This document shows, one piece after another, positions 37,157-46,413 of a stretch of DNA of 64,000 bases (the first letter of the stretch is position 1; each line of letters opens with the position of its first letter). The translations under genes and the position numbers were made by a program. The notes beneath the pieces are model-generated. The model was not told where the DNA came from, did not search any database, and was given only the letters and a program-made list of their open reading frames with translations. The DNA comes from Bacteroidales bacterium WCE2008 (GTDB lineage: Bacteria; Bacteroidota; Bacteroidia; Bacteroidales; UBA932): positions 62,001-126,000 of the forward strand of contig FUZM01000002.1 of NCBI GenBank assembly GCA_900167925.1. The letters run 5' to 3'.

Positions 37157-37885
37157 CTACTTGGATGCAGTGGCAGGGGAGAGCATGAACAGGACGTTCA
37201 TGAGCACGTAGGTCGCGAAGGACATAAGAGGAATCATCGACCAGTGCAGCTTTGTGACCAGTACGACAATTGCGATTATGGCTACGATCGAAAAGAAAGC
37301 GATACGCTTGAAAGAAAGAACCGGATTCTTTTCGTCCTTATTGGCCTTCATCGAAAACATAGGAATCTCCGAAATCATCAGCGCGCTCAGGACGACGGCG
37401 ACTGCCGGGATAAAGAAAGGCCCCGCTGCCCATTCGGCCATGACAGTGAACTGCTCGCAGTAGATATAGCAGCAGAGAGAGCCGCAGATGATTGCTGAAG
37501 CAGGTGTCGGCAGACCTATGAAACTATGGTGCTGGCGCTCGTCTACATTGAACTTTGCCAGTCTCAGGGCCGAGAATACGGCCAGGACGAGCGGCAGATA
37601 AATAACCCACCCGGACTGCTGGAAAGACATCAGCTTATAAAGCATGAGCGCCGGAAGGACTCCGAAGCTTACGAGGTCGGAGAGGGAATCGAGCTCCTTG
37701 CCGATATCCGAATATGAATGGAGAGCCCTTGCCGCAAGCCCGTCGCAGAAATCGAAGACAGAAGCCGCAAGCATAAGCAGAAAGGCCAGGTCCAGCCTTC
37801 CGCTGAAAGTCACAATCACCCCAAAAATCCCTGACAAGAGGTTCATTGAGGTGATAGTGTTAGGTATGAATTTCTTGATACTCAT
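37157..37885 (-). CDS. pssA: CDP-diacylglycerol-serine O-phosphatidyltransferase
   Basis: PssA makes phosphatidylserine, the precursor of phosphatidylethanolamine. The 242-residue membrane protein has the CDP-alcohol phosphotransferase signature D-G-x2-A-R-x8-G-x3-D-x3-D in DGLAARALHSYSDIG then KELDSLSD. Several membrane helices follow. The ATG is immediately adjacent to the upstream pepC stop (TAG-ATG), so the two should be translated from one mRNA although their functions are unrelated. Confidence 0.93.
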   Translation of the reverse strand: MSIKKFIPNTITSMNLLSGIFGVIVTFSGRLDLAFLLMLAASVFDFCDGLAARALHSYSDIGKELDSLSDLVSFGVLPALMLYKLMSFQQSGWVIYLPLVLAVFSALRLAKFNVDERQHHSFIGLPTPASAIICGSLCCYIYCEQFTVMAEWAAGPFFIPAVAVVLSALMISEIPMFSMKANKDEKNPVLSFKRIAFFSIVAIIAIVVLVTKLHWSMIPLMSFATYVLMNVLFMLSPATASK

Positions 37886-39079
37886 CTAGTTGATACCGAG
37901 TTTCTTCCTGAGGGCCTTAGGCACAGCGTCCTTATGGACCATGATATCGATTGCCTTGCCTCTGGTGAAAGCGTCAGACAAGTACCATATACCATCATAC
38001 TTGCCGGTCTTGCCCCAGGAATTCTTGACCATTACGTATTTATTGCCGAACTGATCCTGAGCGATACCGTAAGCATGCATACCATGGTCGTCAGTTGTCT
38101 CCTTATTGTCGAAGTCGATCTGGCGGCTTTCCTGGGTAACCTTGATTTCCTTAGGAGCAGAAGCGCTTTTTGCTTCCTTGTCCTCTTCGGTCTTGCCTAC
38201 CCATCTCTCCTGGTCAGAACCAGAAGTGGCAGCATTGGCGTCAAGCATGAGTCCGACACCGTCGCGGGTGAATCCGGTCTCGCTGACATCTCCGCCCCAT
38301 GTTGCGGTATATCCATGCTCAAGAGCATAATAGAGAACATCCATCAACTCGTCGATAGGAACATTGTATGCCTGGTCGTATCTCCAGTTGTCGCACATTT
38401 CAATGGCGAATCTGGTGTAGAATGGATGGTGAGTGAAAGAAGTCAGGGTTACATAATCGTCAGCTTTGAGCTTGTACGAATCCCTGTATGTCGCTGGAGT
38501 ATAAGTCTTTCCGTTATATTCAAAAGTCTCCGGGCACTCGCCGAGATATGCATCCATGATACCCTTGAATCCTCTTTTCCATGCTGTGGAAAGCTTTCTG
38601 TTAGGATTCTTGACGATAGCCTTGATATAAGCCGCTGCTGCAGCGTCAAGCTCGTTGTGGACCGGAAGCTCGGTGCCATACTCAGTGCCAGGCTGCACGG
38701 ACTGAGGAACGAGACCGTAATCATTCATGATATGGAGCACATCGTCACCCTCGCTGCCTGCTCCGAAAGTCAGATTGCCGTCAAGACGGATAAACTTGTC
38801 AGCTCTGTCCTGGTATGAATGACTTACCACGAACATCTCGGAGAAATCCGGATAAAGAGTAGAATCTTTGATGTTGTTGATTCGGATTGCTTCGGACTCG
38901 AGGAAAGAGATGGCGGAGAAGCACCAGCAGGTGCCTGAACGGTACTGGTCCTTAATAGATGTTATCGGGTTTTCCTTAATTACTTTAAACTCAAGATCCG
39001 CAGCATCTGTTTTCTGGGCGGCTGCAGAGAGCGACAGCAGAACAGCTGTCGCAGAGAGAAGTGTAGTGCTAAATTTCAT
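37886..39079 (-). CDS. Aminopeptidase C / bleomycin hydrolase-type C1 peptidase, exported
   Basis: This 397-residue papain-fold peptidase belongs to the C1B (PepC) family. The catalytic cysteine is C51 in YRSGTCWCFSAISFLE; the histidine lies in DDHGMHAYGIA and the asparagine in VMVKNSWG. A signal peptide (KFSTTLLSATAVLLSLSAAAQ) suggests a periplasmic or envelope location, as is common for Bacteroidetes members and unlike cytoplasmic PepC. I start at ATG 39079, since the -7 box TACATTTG lies at 39104-39111 inside the longer open frame. Confidence 0.92.
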   Translation of the reverse strand: MKFSTTLLSATAVLLSLSAAAQKTDAADLEFKVIKENPITSIKDQYRSGTCWCFSAISFLESEAIRINNIKDSTLYPDFSEMFVVSHSYQDRADKFIRLDGNLTFGAGSEGDDVLHIMNDYGLVPQSVQPGTEYGTELPVHNELDAAAAAYIKAIVKNPNRKLSTAWKRGFKGIMDAYLGECPETFEYNGKTYTPATYRDSYKLKADDYVTLTSFTHHPFYTRFAIEMCDNWRYDQAYNVPIDELMDVLYYALEHGYTATWGGDVSETGFTRDGVGLMLDANAATSGSDQERWVGKTEEDKEAKSASAPKEIKVTQESRQIDFDNKETTDDHGMHAYGIAQDQFGNKYVMVKNSWGKTGKYDGIWYLSDAFTRGKAIDIMVHKDAVPKALRKKLGIN

Positions 39080-39103
39080 AAAAGGTTGATCGTATTTAAT
39101 TAG

Positions 39104-39135
39104 GCAAATGTAACCATTTCTTCGTACATTTGCAA
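39104..39135. promoter_or_regulatory. Overlapping divergent promoters for pepC-pssA and the hydrolase gene
   Basis: Minus strand: TACATTTG at 39104-39111, with TTG (reverse of 39133-39135) 21 bases upstream. Plus strand: TACATTTG at 39125-39132, five bases (CAATT) before the hydrolase ATG at 39138. The minus TTG element lies just downstream of the plus -7 box, so polymerase cannot occupy both at once. Confidence 0.65.
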
Positions 39136-39137
39136 TT

Positions 39138-39776
39138 ATGGAAGGAGCTACGGTATTATATATACATGGTATGGGCGGCGGTGGTGACAGCCGCATCCCG
39201 TCAATACTCCGGGAACGCATCGCGGCCTCTACCGGAATCAAAATAATCGTGAGGACTTATGATTTCGAACCGGAAACCGCCGAGGCGCAGATCCGTGGCT
39301 GGGTCGACGAACTCAGGCCATCTCTGATCATAGGGGAGTCGCTCGGTGCTATCCAGGCCATGAGAATCACCGGACTTCCGCATATCTTTGTCTCACCTTC
39401 GCTCGGAGGTCCTCTCTATCTGGGCTATCTTTCCTTCATTACTTTCATCCCCGGCGTCACAGCTCTTCTCGACCGCATCTACAGGCCGCGGGAAGGGGAC
39501 CGTCAGCCTCTGCATTTCAGCTTCCGCAATCTCCGCGGCTATCTGGAGCATCGCAGGAAGGCTCTGGAGAATTCTCCCCTGAACGGCAGTAAAGACAGTT
39601 TCTTCGCTTTCTTCGGGACAAAGGACCATTACCGCAGGTCTGGGGTGGTCAGCATCCGGATGTACAGGAAATACTTCGGAGATGACTACGAAATCTACGA
39701 CGGAACGCACTTCATGGAGGAGGAATATGTTGAAAAAATGCTTATTCCTAAGATAATGGAGACGCTTTTACGCTGA
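39138..39776 (+). CDS. Alpha/beta-hydrolase (YqiA/UPF0227-like)
   Basis: This 212-residue hydrolase has an oxyanion motif YIHGMGGGG, the nucleophile elbow GESLGA with S68, a late aspartate in FFGTKDHYRR and a histidine in YDGTHFMEEE. This resembles the YqiA/UPF0227 esterases, whose substrate is unknown. There is no signal peptide. The start codon lies five bases from a -7 box, so the mRNA is probably leaderless. glnN follows with its own promoter. Confidence 0.8.
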   Translation: MEGATVLYIHGMGGGGDSRIPSILRERIAASTGIKIIVRTYDFEPETAEAQIRGWVDELRPSLIIGESLGAIQAMRITGLPHIFVSPSLGGPLYLGYLSFITFIPGVTALLDRIYRPREGDRQPLHFSFRNLRGYLEHRRKALENSPLNGSKDSFFAFFGTKDHYRRSGVVSIRMYRKYFGDDYEIYDGTHFMEEEYVEKMLIPKIMETLLR

Positions 39777-39783
39777 TTTTTGC

Positions 39784-39791
39784 TATCTTTG
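39784..39791 (+). promoter_or_regulatory. -7 box of the glutamine synthetase gene
   Basis: TATCTTTG lies just after the hydrolase stop and about 33 bases before the glnN ATG. No clear TTG element is seen at the usual distance. Confidence 0.6.
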
Positions 39792-39824
39792 TAAGATTAT
39801 TAAACTTAACAAATATTTAGATTT

Positions 39825-41996
39825 ATGGCTACATTCAGACAGATGGCACTCAAGGAGGCTACCAACCATCTCCCTGCCCGTTTTTATGAAGACAAGAGAC
39901 CTGTTTCCGAGTATTTCGGACAGAATGTTTTCGATCTGGAAAAGATGCGCAGATATCTTTCCCAGACAGCATTTGAAGCAGTCCAGTCCGCTGTCAGCCA
40001 GGGCAAGAAGATAGACAGGCCTATCGCCAACGAAATCGCCACGGCGATGAAGACTTGGGCCATCGAAATGGGAGCCACCCATTACACCCATCTGTTCCAG
40101 CCGCTTACCGGTACCACGGCAGAAAAGCATGAAGCTTTCGTCACGGTAAAGAACGGCAAGCCATTCGAAAGATTCAGCGGCAGCGCCCTCGTCCAGCAGG
40201 AACCTGACGCATCAAGTTTCCCTAGCGGCGGCCTCCGCAACACCTTCGAGGCAAGAGGTTATTCCGCCTGGGACCCTACTTCACCGGTCTTCATACTTGA
40301 CGGAACTCTCTGTATTCCTTCCGTCTTCGTTTCATATACCGGAGAGGCCCTTGACATGAAGGTGCCGAATCTCCGCTCTCTGCAGGCCCTCAATTCCGCT
40401 GCCACGGAAGTAGCGAAACTCTTCGACAGCAGCGTGAAATCCATTACGGTCAACCTCGGAATCGAGCAGGAGTACTTCCTGGTCGACGAGGCTCTCTACA
40501 ATGCCCGTCCTGACCTCCGCCTCTGCGACAGGACAGTGATCGGCCATACTTCCGCCAAAGACCAGCAGCTCTCCGACCACTATTTCGGAGCAATCCCTTC
40601 CCGCGTGGCCTGCTTCATGAAAGACTTCGAGACCGAAGCCTATAAGCTCGGAATCGAGCTTTCGACCAGACATAACGAGGTCGCCCCGAACCAGTTCGAG
40701 TGCGCCCCTGTTTTCTGCGAGGCTACGAAAGCCATCGACCAGAACATGCTGCTGATGATTGTCATGCATAAGGTTGCCGAGAAGCACCATCTGAAGGTAA
40801 TCTTCCATGAGAAGCCTTTCGACGGAGTCAACGGCAGCGGAAAACATGTCAACTGGTCCATGATGACCAACACCGGAGTCAATCTGCTTTCGCCGGGCAA
40901 GACCCCTACGAAAAACCTCCAGTTCCTTACCTTCTACGCAGCTGTAGCAAAGGGAGTCTATGACCATAATTACCTGCTGATGAGCTCCATCTGCACTCTC
41001 GACAACTCCTGGAGACTCGGAGGCCACGAGGCTCCGCCATCAGTGATGTCCATTTTCTCCGGATCGACTCTCTCGAAGATTTTCGAGGGTATCATGAACA
41101 TGAAGGACGTCGACGACCCTAAGGCCGCAAGTTCCATCAAGATGGTCAGCTCTATCCCTGAGATCATGCAGGACAACACCGACAGAAACAGGACTTCGCC
41201 GTTTGCATTTACCGGCAACAGGTTCGAATTCAGGGCCGTAGGCTCTTCCATGAACTGCGCCTGCGCTACTTATGTGATCAACTCCATCGTTGCCGAAAGC
41301 CTCTGGAAATTCAAGGCTGAGGTAGATGAGCTCGAGGCTGCCGGAGAGAACAGGCAGGCTGCCATACTCGCTACCGTGAGGAAGTTCCTCCGCGAATCCA
41401 AGGATATCATGTTCGAAGGTAACGGATATAGCAAGGAGTGGGCAGAGGAGGCTGCACGTCGCGGTCTCAAGTCCGTCAATGATATACCTGAGGCTTACAA
41501 GTCCTTCCTCCAGGAGGATTCCATCCAGCTGTTCAGCTCGATAGGAGTTCTCTCCAAAGCCGAGGTGGAGGCCAGATATGAAGTATTTAACGAGCTGTAT
41601 GTCAAGAAATTGCAGATTGAGGCCAGAATCATCGGAGATATCTGTCTCAACCATGTGATTCCGGCTGCGGTAAGTTACCAGAATATACTTGTCAAGAGTA
41701 TCCAGGGCAGCAAGGATGTGTTCGGAGACGAATACAAGACTCTTTGCCGCGCCGATATGGATACCTATAAAAAAATATCAACCCATGTCAACCAGCTTTC
41801 TTCCGACGTTGCTTCCCTCGTGGATGCCAGAAAGAAGGCCAACAAGGTAGAGAACATGGCCGAGAGAGCGAAGCTCTATTCGACCGAAGTGCTCGGTTAT
41901 ATGATGAAGGTCAGAAAGAGCGCCGATTACCTTGAAATGCTGGTGGACGATGAATTGTGGCCTCTGCCCAAGTACAGGGAGCTGCTGTTTTTCTAG
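39825..41996 (+). CDS. glnN: Type III glutamine synthetase
   Basis: This 723-residue enzyme makes glutamine from glutamate, ammonia and ATP. It is of the large GSIII type first described in Bacteroides. Characteristic segments are THYTHLFQPLTGTTAEKHEAF, GIEQEYFLVDE, STRHNEVAPNQFECAP, FDGVNGSGKHVNWSM and RNRTSPFAFTGNRFEFR. The lipoprotein gene begins 3 bases after its stop. Confidence 0.96.
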   Translation: MATFRQMALKEATNHLPARFYEDKRPVSEYFGQNVFDLEKMRRYLSQTAFEAVQSAVSQGKKIDRPIANEIATAMKTWAIEMGATHYTHLFQPLTGTTAEKHEAFVTVKNGKPFERFSGSALVQQEPDASSFPSGGLRNTFEARGYSAWDPTSPVFILDGTLCIPSVFVSYTGEALDMKVPNLRSLQALNSAATEVAKLFDSSVKSITVNLGIEQEYFLVDEALYNARPDLRLCDRTVIGHTSAKDQQLSDHYFGAIPSRVACFMKDFETEAYKLGIELSTRHNEVAPNQFECAPVFCEATKAIDQNMLLMIVMHKVAEKHHLKVIFHEKPFDGVNGSGKHVNWSMMTNTGVNLLSPGKTPTKNLQFLTFYAAVAKGVYDHNYLLMSSICTLDNSWRLGGHEAPPSVMSIFSGSTLSKIFEGIMNMKDVDDPKAASSIKMVSSIPEIMQDNTDRNRTSPFAFTGNRFEFRAVGSSMNCACATYVINSIVAESLWKFKAEVDELEAAGENRQAAILATVRKFLRESKDIMFEGNGYSKEWAEEAARRGLKSVNDIPEAYKSFLQEDSIQLFSSIGVLSKAEVEARYEVFNELYVKKLQIEARIIGDICLNHVIPAAVSYQNILVKSIQGSKDVFGDEYKTLCRADMDTYKKISTHVNQLSSDVASLVDARKKANKVENMAERAKLYSTEVLGYMMKVRKSADYLEMLVDDELWPLPKYRELLFF

Positions 41997-41999
41997 CCT

Positions 42000-43256
42000 A
42001 TGTCGATTAAACTGAGAATTCCTTTATTCCTTGCTGCCGTCGCGCTGCTTGCTGTCTCTTGTTCGGACCATCAGGTAAGCGGGCGGTATGTGAGTCCTTA
42101 TGCAAAAAGCATCCTGACGGATACTTCTTCAGTCGAGTACCGGATCCTTTCCGCATATGATATGCAACAGGAAGAGACCGGGACCATTGCCGTCATCGGT
42201 GAACCTGAGGAGACTCTGGTGCTTTCAGAGTATCTTCTCGGCTGTGACAACTTCAGCAATATCAACGGCTCCGCCGTCCCGGACGGCCTGCCTGATTTCT
42301 CTGGAGAGGTCATAGTGCCGATACTGGATGTCGCCAATGCTCCTTACAAAGGTTATCTGAATGCCGGTAACGAGGATCTTCTCAGCGAGATAAACGTCCG
42401 CAATTTTGTTGCGGCTGTCGATTCGTCGTGCTATCTGAGCGCGTATGACGAGGATAAGATCGTCAGCAAGACGAGATCCAAGATGGTAGTACTGTCATCG
42501 TCGCTTGCTGCCGCTTACGGTTTTTCCGATGTCGATACCCTCGCCAGGGCTGTCGGAGGCGGAATTCCGATTTTTTCAACGGTTCACTCAATGCTTTCTA
42601 TGGCGATGTCCAGGAAAGGGGAAGGACTTAATCTCGGCATCTGGACGACCAAATCCATACTCGGAGCCGGAGTCTATTCCATCGTTTTCCCGAAAGTCGC
42701 TGCCGATATGGGCATAAAGAATGCTTCATACGAGGTGCTCTGTCCGGAGTCGGAAGGGACTGTCCTTGACAGGTTCCTGGAGTTCATCGACCGTTACAAG
42801 GCTGTCGGAGGTGAGGGCAGGCTGTCGTCGATCGTCGTGGATGACCCTTCAGTCGACGTCGATTCTCTCAGGATGGCGGTCGAGTCGGTAATGAACATGG
42901 AACATGATTCCTTCCTCCTCTACAAGTCTGTCCTCGCTGACGATTTCATGGTCATAGATCCGTGCTCGTCGGTTGCGGCTTCGTGCCTGTCGTATCTGAG
43001 AAAGAGTAACCGGTTTACCCATCGGATTGCGTATCCGGACGTAAATGCTTATGTGACGGCTCCGTGCCGTGGTCTCGGAGATGACGCATACAGGGGAGAC
43101 GGCAGTTTCGCGGACCAGTACAAGTTTGGCCGCGAGAGCAATTCCGGTGTCGTGACTTTTGCGGTCGTGGAGTTGAAGGACAAGTATATGCCGTCGGAAC
43201 TTCGTGATATGATGATAGTTAAAACTCCTAAGATATTTTCTTTGTATGTTCGTTAA
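42000..43256 (+). CDS. Lipoprotein of unknown function next to glnN
   Basis: I do not recognise this 418-residue protein. It begins with a lipoprotein signal (LFLAAVALLAVSC, lipidated C21). The remainder contains two halves with alternating alpha/beta character; segments such as GTIAVIGEPEETLVLSEYLLG and FSGEVIVPILDVANAPYKGYL in the first half, and SSIVVDDPSVDVDSLRMAVES and DDFMVIDPCSSVAASCLSYL in the second, could resemble a periplasmic ligand-binding (type 1 BMP-like) fold. It lies between glnN and an exonuclease gene, with tight spacing (3 bases upstream, 11-base overlap downstream). Function is open. Confidence 0.7.
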   Translation: MSIKLRIPLFLAAVALLAVSCSDHQVSGRYVSPYAKSILTDTSSVEYRILSAYDMQQEETGTIAVIGEPEETLVLSEYLLGCDNFSNINGSAVPDGLPDFSGEVIVPILDVANAPYKGYLNAGNEDLLSEINVRNFVAAVDSSCYLSAYDEDKIVSKTRSKMVVLSSSLAAAYGFSDVDTLARAVGGGIPIFSTVHSMLSMAMSRKGEGLNLGIWTTKSILGAGVYSIVFPKVAADMGIKNASYEVLCPESEGTVLDRFLEFIDRYKAVGGEGRLSSIVVDDPSVDVDSLRMAVESVMNMEHDSFLLYKSVLADDFMVIDPCSSVAASCLSYLRKSNRFTHRIAYPDVNAYVTAPCRGLGDDAYRGDGSFADQYKFGRESNSGVVTFAVVELKDKYMPSELRDMMIVKTPKIFSLYVR

Positions 43257-43857
43257 GAGTGTGTTGCCGGAGGATATAGAAAAGCTGGATTTCGCTTCTT
43301 TCAAGGGCGAGATCCATGTCATCGATAAGCCAGGCAAGGAGTTCGACAATGCCGTGAGGTATCTCAAGAACAAGAAGGTGATAGGTTTCGATACCGAGTC
43401 CAGACCTTCTTTCACCGCGAATCAGCCTCATTACGGAGTCTCTCTGCTCCAGCTTTCGGGTGCGGAGAAGGCTTTCCTTTTCAGGATAAAGACTCTCGGC
43501 ATGCAGAAGAAGCTTTGCAATATCCTCTCTAATGAGAATATAATCAAGGTCGGCGCTGCCGTTACTGACGATATCCGCGGTCTGCAGAAGTATACGGATT
43601 TTACTCCGGGAGGCTTCGTGGATCTACAGAAGATAGTATGGGAGTACGGAATCAAGGACAAGAGCGTCAAGAAGATGGCTGCGATAATCCTGAAGGTGCG
43701 TATCTCTAAGACCCAGCAGCTTTCCAACTGGGAAGCCGAATCGCTTTCCGATTCGCAGAAGGCTTATGCCGCTACTGACGCATGGGTTTGCAGGGAAATG
43801 TACAAGAAACTTATGCGCAGCAAGAAGAATCCATTAGAAGAAGAAGTCCAGTTATGA
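43246..43857 (+). CDS. 3'-5' exonuclease (DnaQ/WRN-like, DEDD fold)
   Basis: This 203-residue exonuclease resembles the RNase D/WRN exonuclease domain. Exo I is GFDTESRPSF, Exo II lies around KVGAAVTDDIRGLQ, and Exo III is SQKAYAATDAWVCREMY (DEDDy type). There is no HRDC or helicase domain. It overlaps the lipoprotein gene by 11 bases and the methyltransferase gene by 4 (ATGA). It could act in DNA repair or RNA trimming; the substrate cannot be told from sequence. Confidence 0.88.
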   Translation: MFVKSVLPEDIEKLDFASFKGEIHVIDKPGKEFDNAVRYLKNKKVIGFDTESRPSFTANQPHYGVSLLQLSGAEKAFLFRIKTLGMQKKLCNILSNENIIKVGAAVTDDIRGLQKYTDFTPGGFVDLQKIVWEYGIKDKSVKKMAAIILKVRISKTQQLSNWEAESLSDSQKAYAATDAWVCREMYKKLMRSKKNPLEEEVQL

Positions 43858-45047
43858 TAAAGATAATTTTGAAGAAAGGCAGAGAGGAGTCTCTCCGCCG
43901 ATTTCATCCGTGGGTGTTCTCGGGTGCAATAGCGCAGGTCAACGGAAATCCTGCAGAAGGGGATATCGTGGGCGTATATGCGTCTGACGGTTCTTTCCTT
44001 GCCTGCGGCCATTACCAGATAGGCTCGATCGCCGTACGTGTCCTGAGCTTCGACGCTCCAGCGCTCGATCCGGATTTCTGGAAGATCATGATTGCGCGTG
44101 CCCTGGAGGTCCGCAAGGCATGCGGTCTCGCGTCTTCAGAGACTACGACATGCTATCGTCTCGTACATGGAGAAGGCGATAACCTTCCCGGACTCATTAT
44201 AGATTATTATGATGGCGTATGCGTAATGCAGGCGCATTCTGTCGGTATGTTCAGGGCCAAGAAGCAGATCTGTGAGGCTCTGATCGCCGTCTATGGGGAT
44301 TCTCTCCGTGCCGTATATGACAAGAGCTCCGGAACGGCTCCGTTCAAGGCCGGCCTGGACCTTGTGGACGGCTATATATATAAGAAGGAAGGCTTCAATG
44401 ATGACGAGCAGGTCGTACTGGAGAACGGAAACAAGTTCTTGGTGAACTGGACAGAGGGGCAGAAGACCGGTTTTTTCCTCGATCAGAGAGAGAATCGTGC
44501 TCTTGTCGGACGCTATGCCAAGGGACGCAATGTGCTTAATCTTTTCTGCTATACTGGAGGATTCTCGATCTATGCTCTCGCTTCCGGAGCAAAGCATGTC
44601 GATTCTGTGGACAGTTCCCAGAGGGCAATGGACATGGTTGACCGGAATGTCGCCGTCAATGGTTTCGATCCGACGCTCCATACCAGCTATTGCACCGATG
44701 CAATCGATTTCGTGAAGTCGGCACCTGAGGACAAATATGATCTTATCATAGTGGATCCGCCGGCATTCGCGAAGCATAGGGGAGCGCTCCAGAATGCTCT
44801 CAGGGCGTACCAGCGTCTGAATGCGGCCGCTATCGCCAAGGTGGCTCCAGGAGGTCTTGTATTTACCTTCAGCTGCTCTCAGGTAGTCGATAAGGAGGCT
44901 TTCGCTCTTGCAGTATTCTCGGCAGCCGCCCAGGTGGGACGTTCGGTACGTATCCTGGACCGTCTCAACCAGCCGGCAGACCATTCTGTCAACATCTATC
45001 ACCCGGAAGGAGAATACCTGAAGGGGTTGCTTCTATATGTAGAATAA
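43854..45047 (+). CDS. Class I SAM-dependent rRNA methyltransferase (RlmI-like)
   Basis: This 397-residue enzyme resembles RlmI, which makes m5C in 23S rRNA. An N-terminal PUA domain (RRFHPWVFSGAIAQVNG) precedes a RlmI-type linker (YRLVHGEGDNLPGLIIDYYD) and a Rossmann methyltransferase domain with NLFCYTGGFSIYALASGA, the catalytic-loop motif DPPAFAKHR and a conserved cysteine in FTFSCSQ. I start at ATG 43854, which overlaps the exonuclease stop; the longer frame covers the exonuclease gene. Confidence 0.9.
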   Translation: MIKIILKKGREESLRRFHPWVFSGAIAQVNGNPAEGDIVGVYASDGSFLACGHYQIGSIAVRVLSFDAPALDPDFWKIMIARALEVRKACGLASSETTTCYRLVHGEGDNLPGLIIDYYDGVCVMQAHSVGMFRAKKQICEALIAVYGDSLRAVYDKSSGTAPFKAGLDLVDGYIYKKEGFNDDEQVVLENGNKFLVNWTEGQKTGFFLDQRENRALVGRYAKGRNVLNLFCYTGGFSIYALASGAKHVDSVDSSQRAMDMVDRNVAVNGFDPTLHTSYCTDAIDFVKSAPEDKYDLIIVDPPAFAKHRGALQNALRAYQRLNAAAIAKVAPGGLVFTFSCSQVVDKEAFALAVFSAAAQVGRSVRILDRLNQPADHSVNIYHPEGEYLKGLLLYVE

Positions 45048-45059
45048 TATAACCTCTAT

Positions 45060-46343
45060 ATGAAGAAATTCTTTTGTTTATGTGCCGTCATTACAGCATT
45101 CATGGTCCTTACCGCCGGCGTTCCGTTCAGGAAAGCTGTGCAGGATGACCCTTACAATGCTGTCGGCAACCACCATCCGTACATTGTACCGGAATTCACT
45201 GACACTAAAGCACCATGCGGCTACAAGCCATTCTATGTAAGCCATTACGGAAGGCACGGAAGCCGTTTTCTCACCAGCGACTCGGGTCTCCGCAAACAGA
45301 TCAAGACTCTCGGCAAGCTTGAAGATCTTGGTCTGCTCACATCCGAAGGAATTGCACTCAAGAACGAATTGATCGCCATGAAGGCTGAACAGGAAGGGCA
45401 GGACGGTATCCTCACCCAGGTAGGAAGCCGTGAGCACCAGGGAATCAGCCGGCGTCTTTATAAAAGGGTAAAGCGTGTATTCGGCCAGAAGAACCGCAGG
45501 GAGGTTTTTGTACAGTGTTCTCCTGTGCACCGTTGTCTTCAGAGCGCGGCTAATTTTCTTGGCGAACTCAAAGCTAATTCTCCTGAACTCGATGTCGAGC
45601 TGCACAGCGGAGACAGATATTTTGATGTCCTTGCCCATGATGCTGACGGCCCTGTAAAGGATTCGCTGGACAAGATAAGGTCCAGAATTGCCGATTCCAT
45701 GATTGTCGCAACATTCGGCCCGGAATCGGGAAAGAAGATTTTCAAGGACATACCGGCAGTGGAGGAAGCTCTTGGGGGCAAGTCTGTCAAGAAGTTAGTC
45801 TATGATCTGATATATAACAGTTCTATCGCAAGGTGCCTGGACATCGATATCGATCCGATCAGTCACTTTAGCGAGGACGACATGTATGCTTTCGGCATGG
45901 TATTCTGCGCCAAGAACCGCGTTTCTTTCGCACGCGCCAAGGAGACCGGACTGCTTCGTGACACCGTCGTCGGCAAGCCGCTGCTTGCTGATTTCATTCT
46001 CAAGGCAGACGAGGCTCTGAAGTCTGACAGCCACAAGTGCGCAGACCTTCGTTTCGGACACGATACAGGCGTCGGGCCGCTCCTGAGTCTTCTCAGGGTA
46101 GAGGGCTATGACAATACTCCTGCAATGAAGGATGTCGCAGATGTATGGGTAAGCGCCAATTATATCTGCATGGGAACCAATTGCCAGATGATCTTCTACC
46201 GCAACCGCAAGGGCGACGTCCTCGTCAAGATTCTCCGCAATGAGATAGAAACCGTAATCCCGTCTCTTCCAACCTTCAAAGGCCCTTATTACAGATGGGA
46301 AGACCTCCGCGCCTACTGCGCCTCCCTCTGCGGAATAGAATAA
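45060..46343 (+). CDS. Histidine-acid phosphatase, exported (phytase/MINPP-like clan)
   Basis: This 427-residue phosphatase has an N-terminal signal sequence and the catalytic motif R65-H66-G67-S68-R69 in YGRHGSRF. The proton-donor region near the C-terminus reads RFGHDTGVGPLL, an HD motif of classic histidine acid phosphatases rather than the HAE of MINPP enzymes. It may release phosphate from inositol phosphates or other organic phosphates in the periplasm. A bidirectional terminator follows. Confidence 0.85.
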   Translation: MKKFFCLCAVITAFMVLTAGVPFRKAVQDDPYNAVGNHHPYIVPEFTDTKAPCGYKPFYVSHYGRHGSRFLTSDSGLRKQIKTLGKLEDLGLLTSEGIALKNELIAMKAEQEGQDGILTQVGSREHQGISRRLYKRVKRVFGQKNRREVFVQCSPVHRCLQSAANFLGELKANSPELDVELHSGDRYFDVLAHDADGPVKDSLDKIRSRIADSMIVATFGPESGKKIFKDIPAVEEALGGKSVKKLVYDLIYNSSIARCLDIDIDPISHFSEDDMYAFGMVFCAKNRVSFARAKETGLLRDTVVGKPLLADFILKADEALKSDSHKCADLRFGHDTGVGPLLSLLRVEGYDNTPAMKDVADVWVSANYICMGTNCQMIFYRNRKGDVLVKILRNEIETVIPSLPTFKGPYYRWEDLRAYCASLCGIE

Positions 46344-46368
46344 GTTGCGTTCTTATCTGTGGATTATA

Positions 46369-46409
46369 GAAAAACCCCTTCTGCATCGTAAATGTAGAAG
46401 GGGTTTTTT
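46369..46409. terminator. Bidirectional terminator between the histidine phosphatase gene and tRNA-Cys
   Basis: The long stem AACCCCTTCTGCAT / ATGTAGAAGGGGTT has A residues on its left and T residues on its right, so it can terminate transcription from both sides. Confidence 0.88.
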
Positions 46410-46413
46410 AGTG

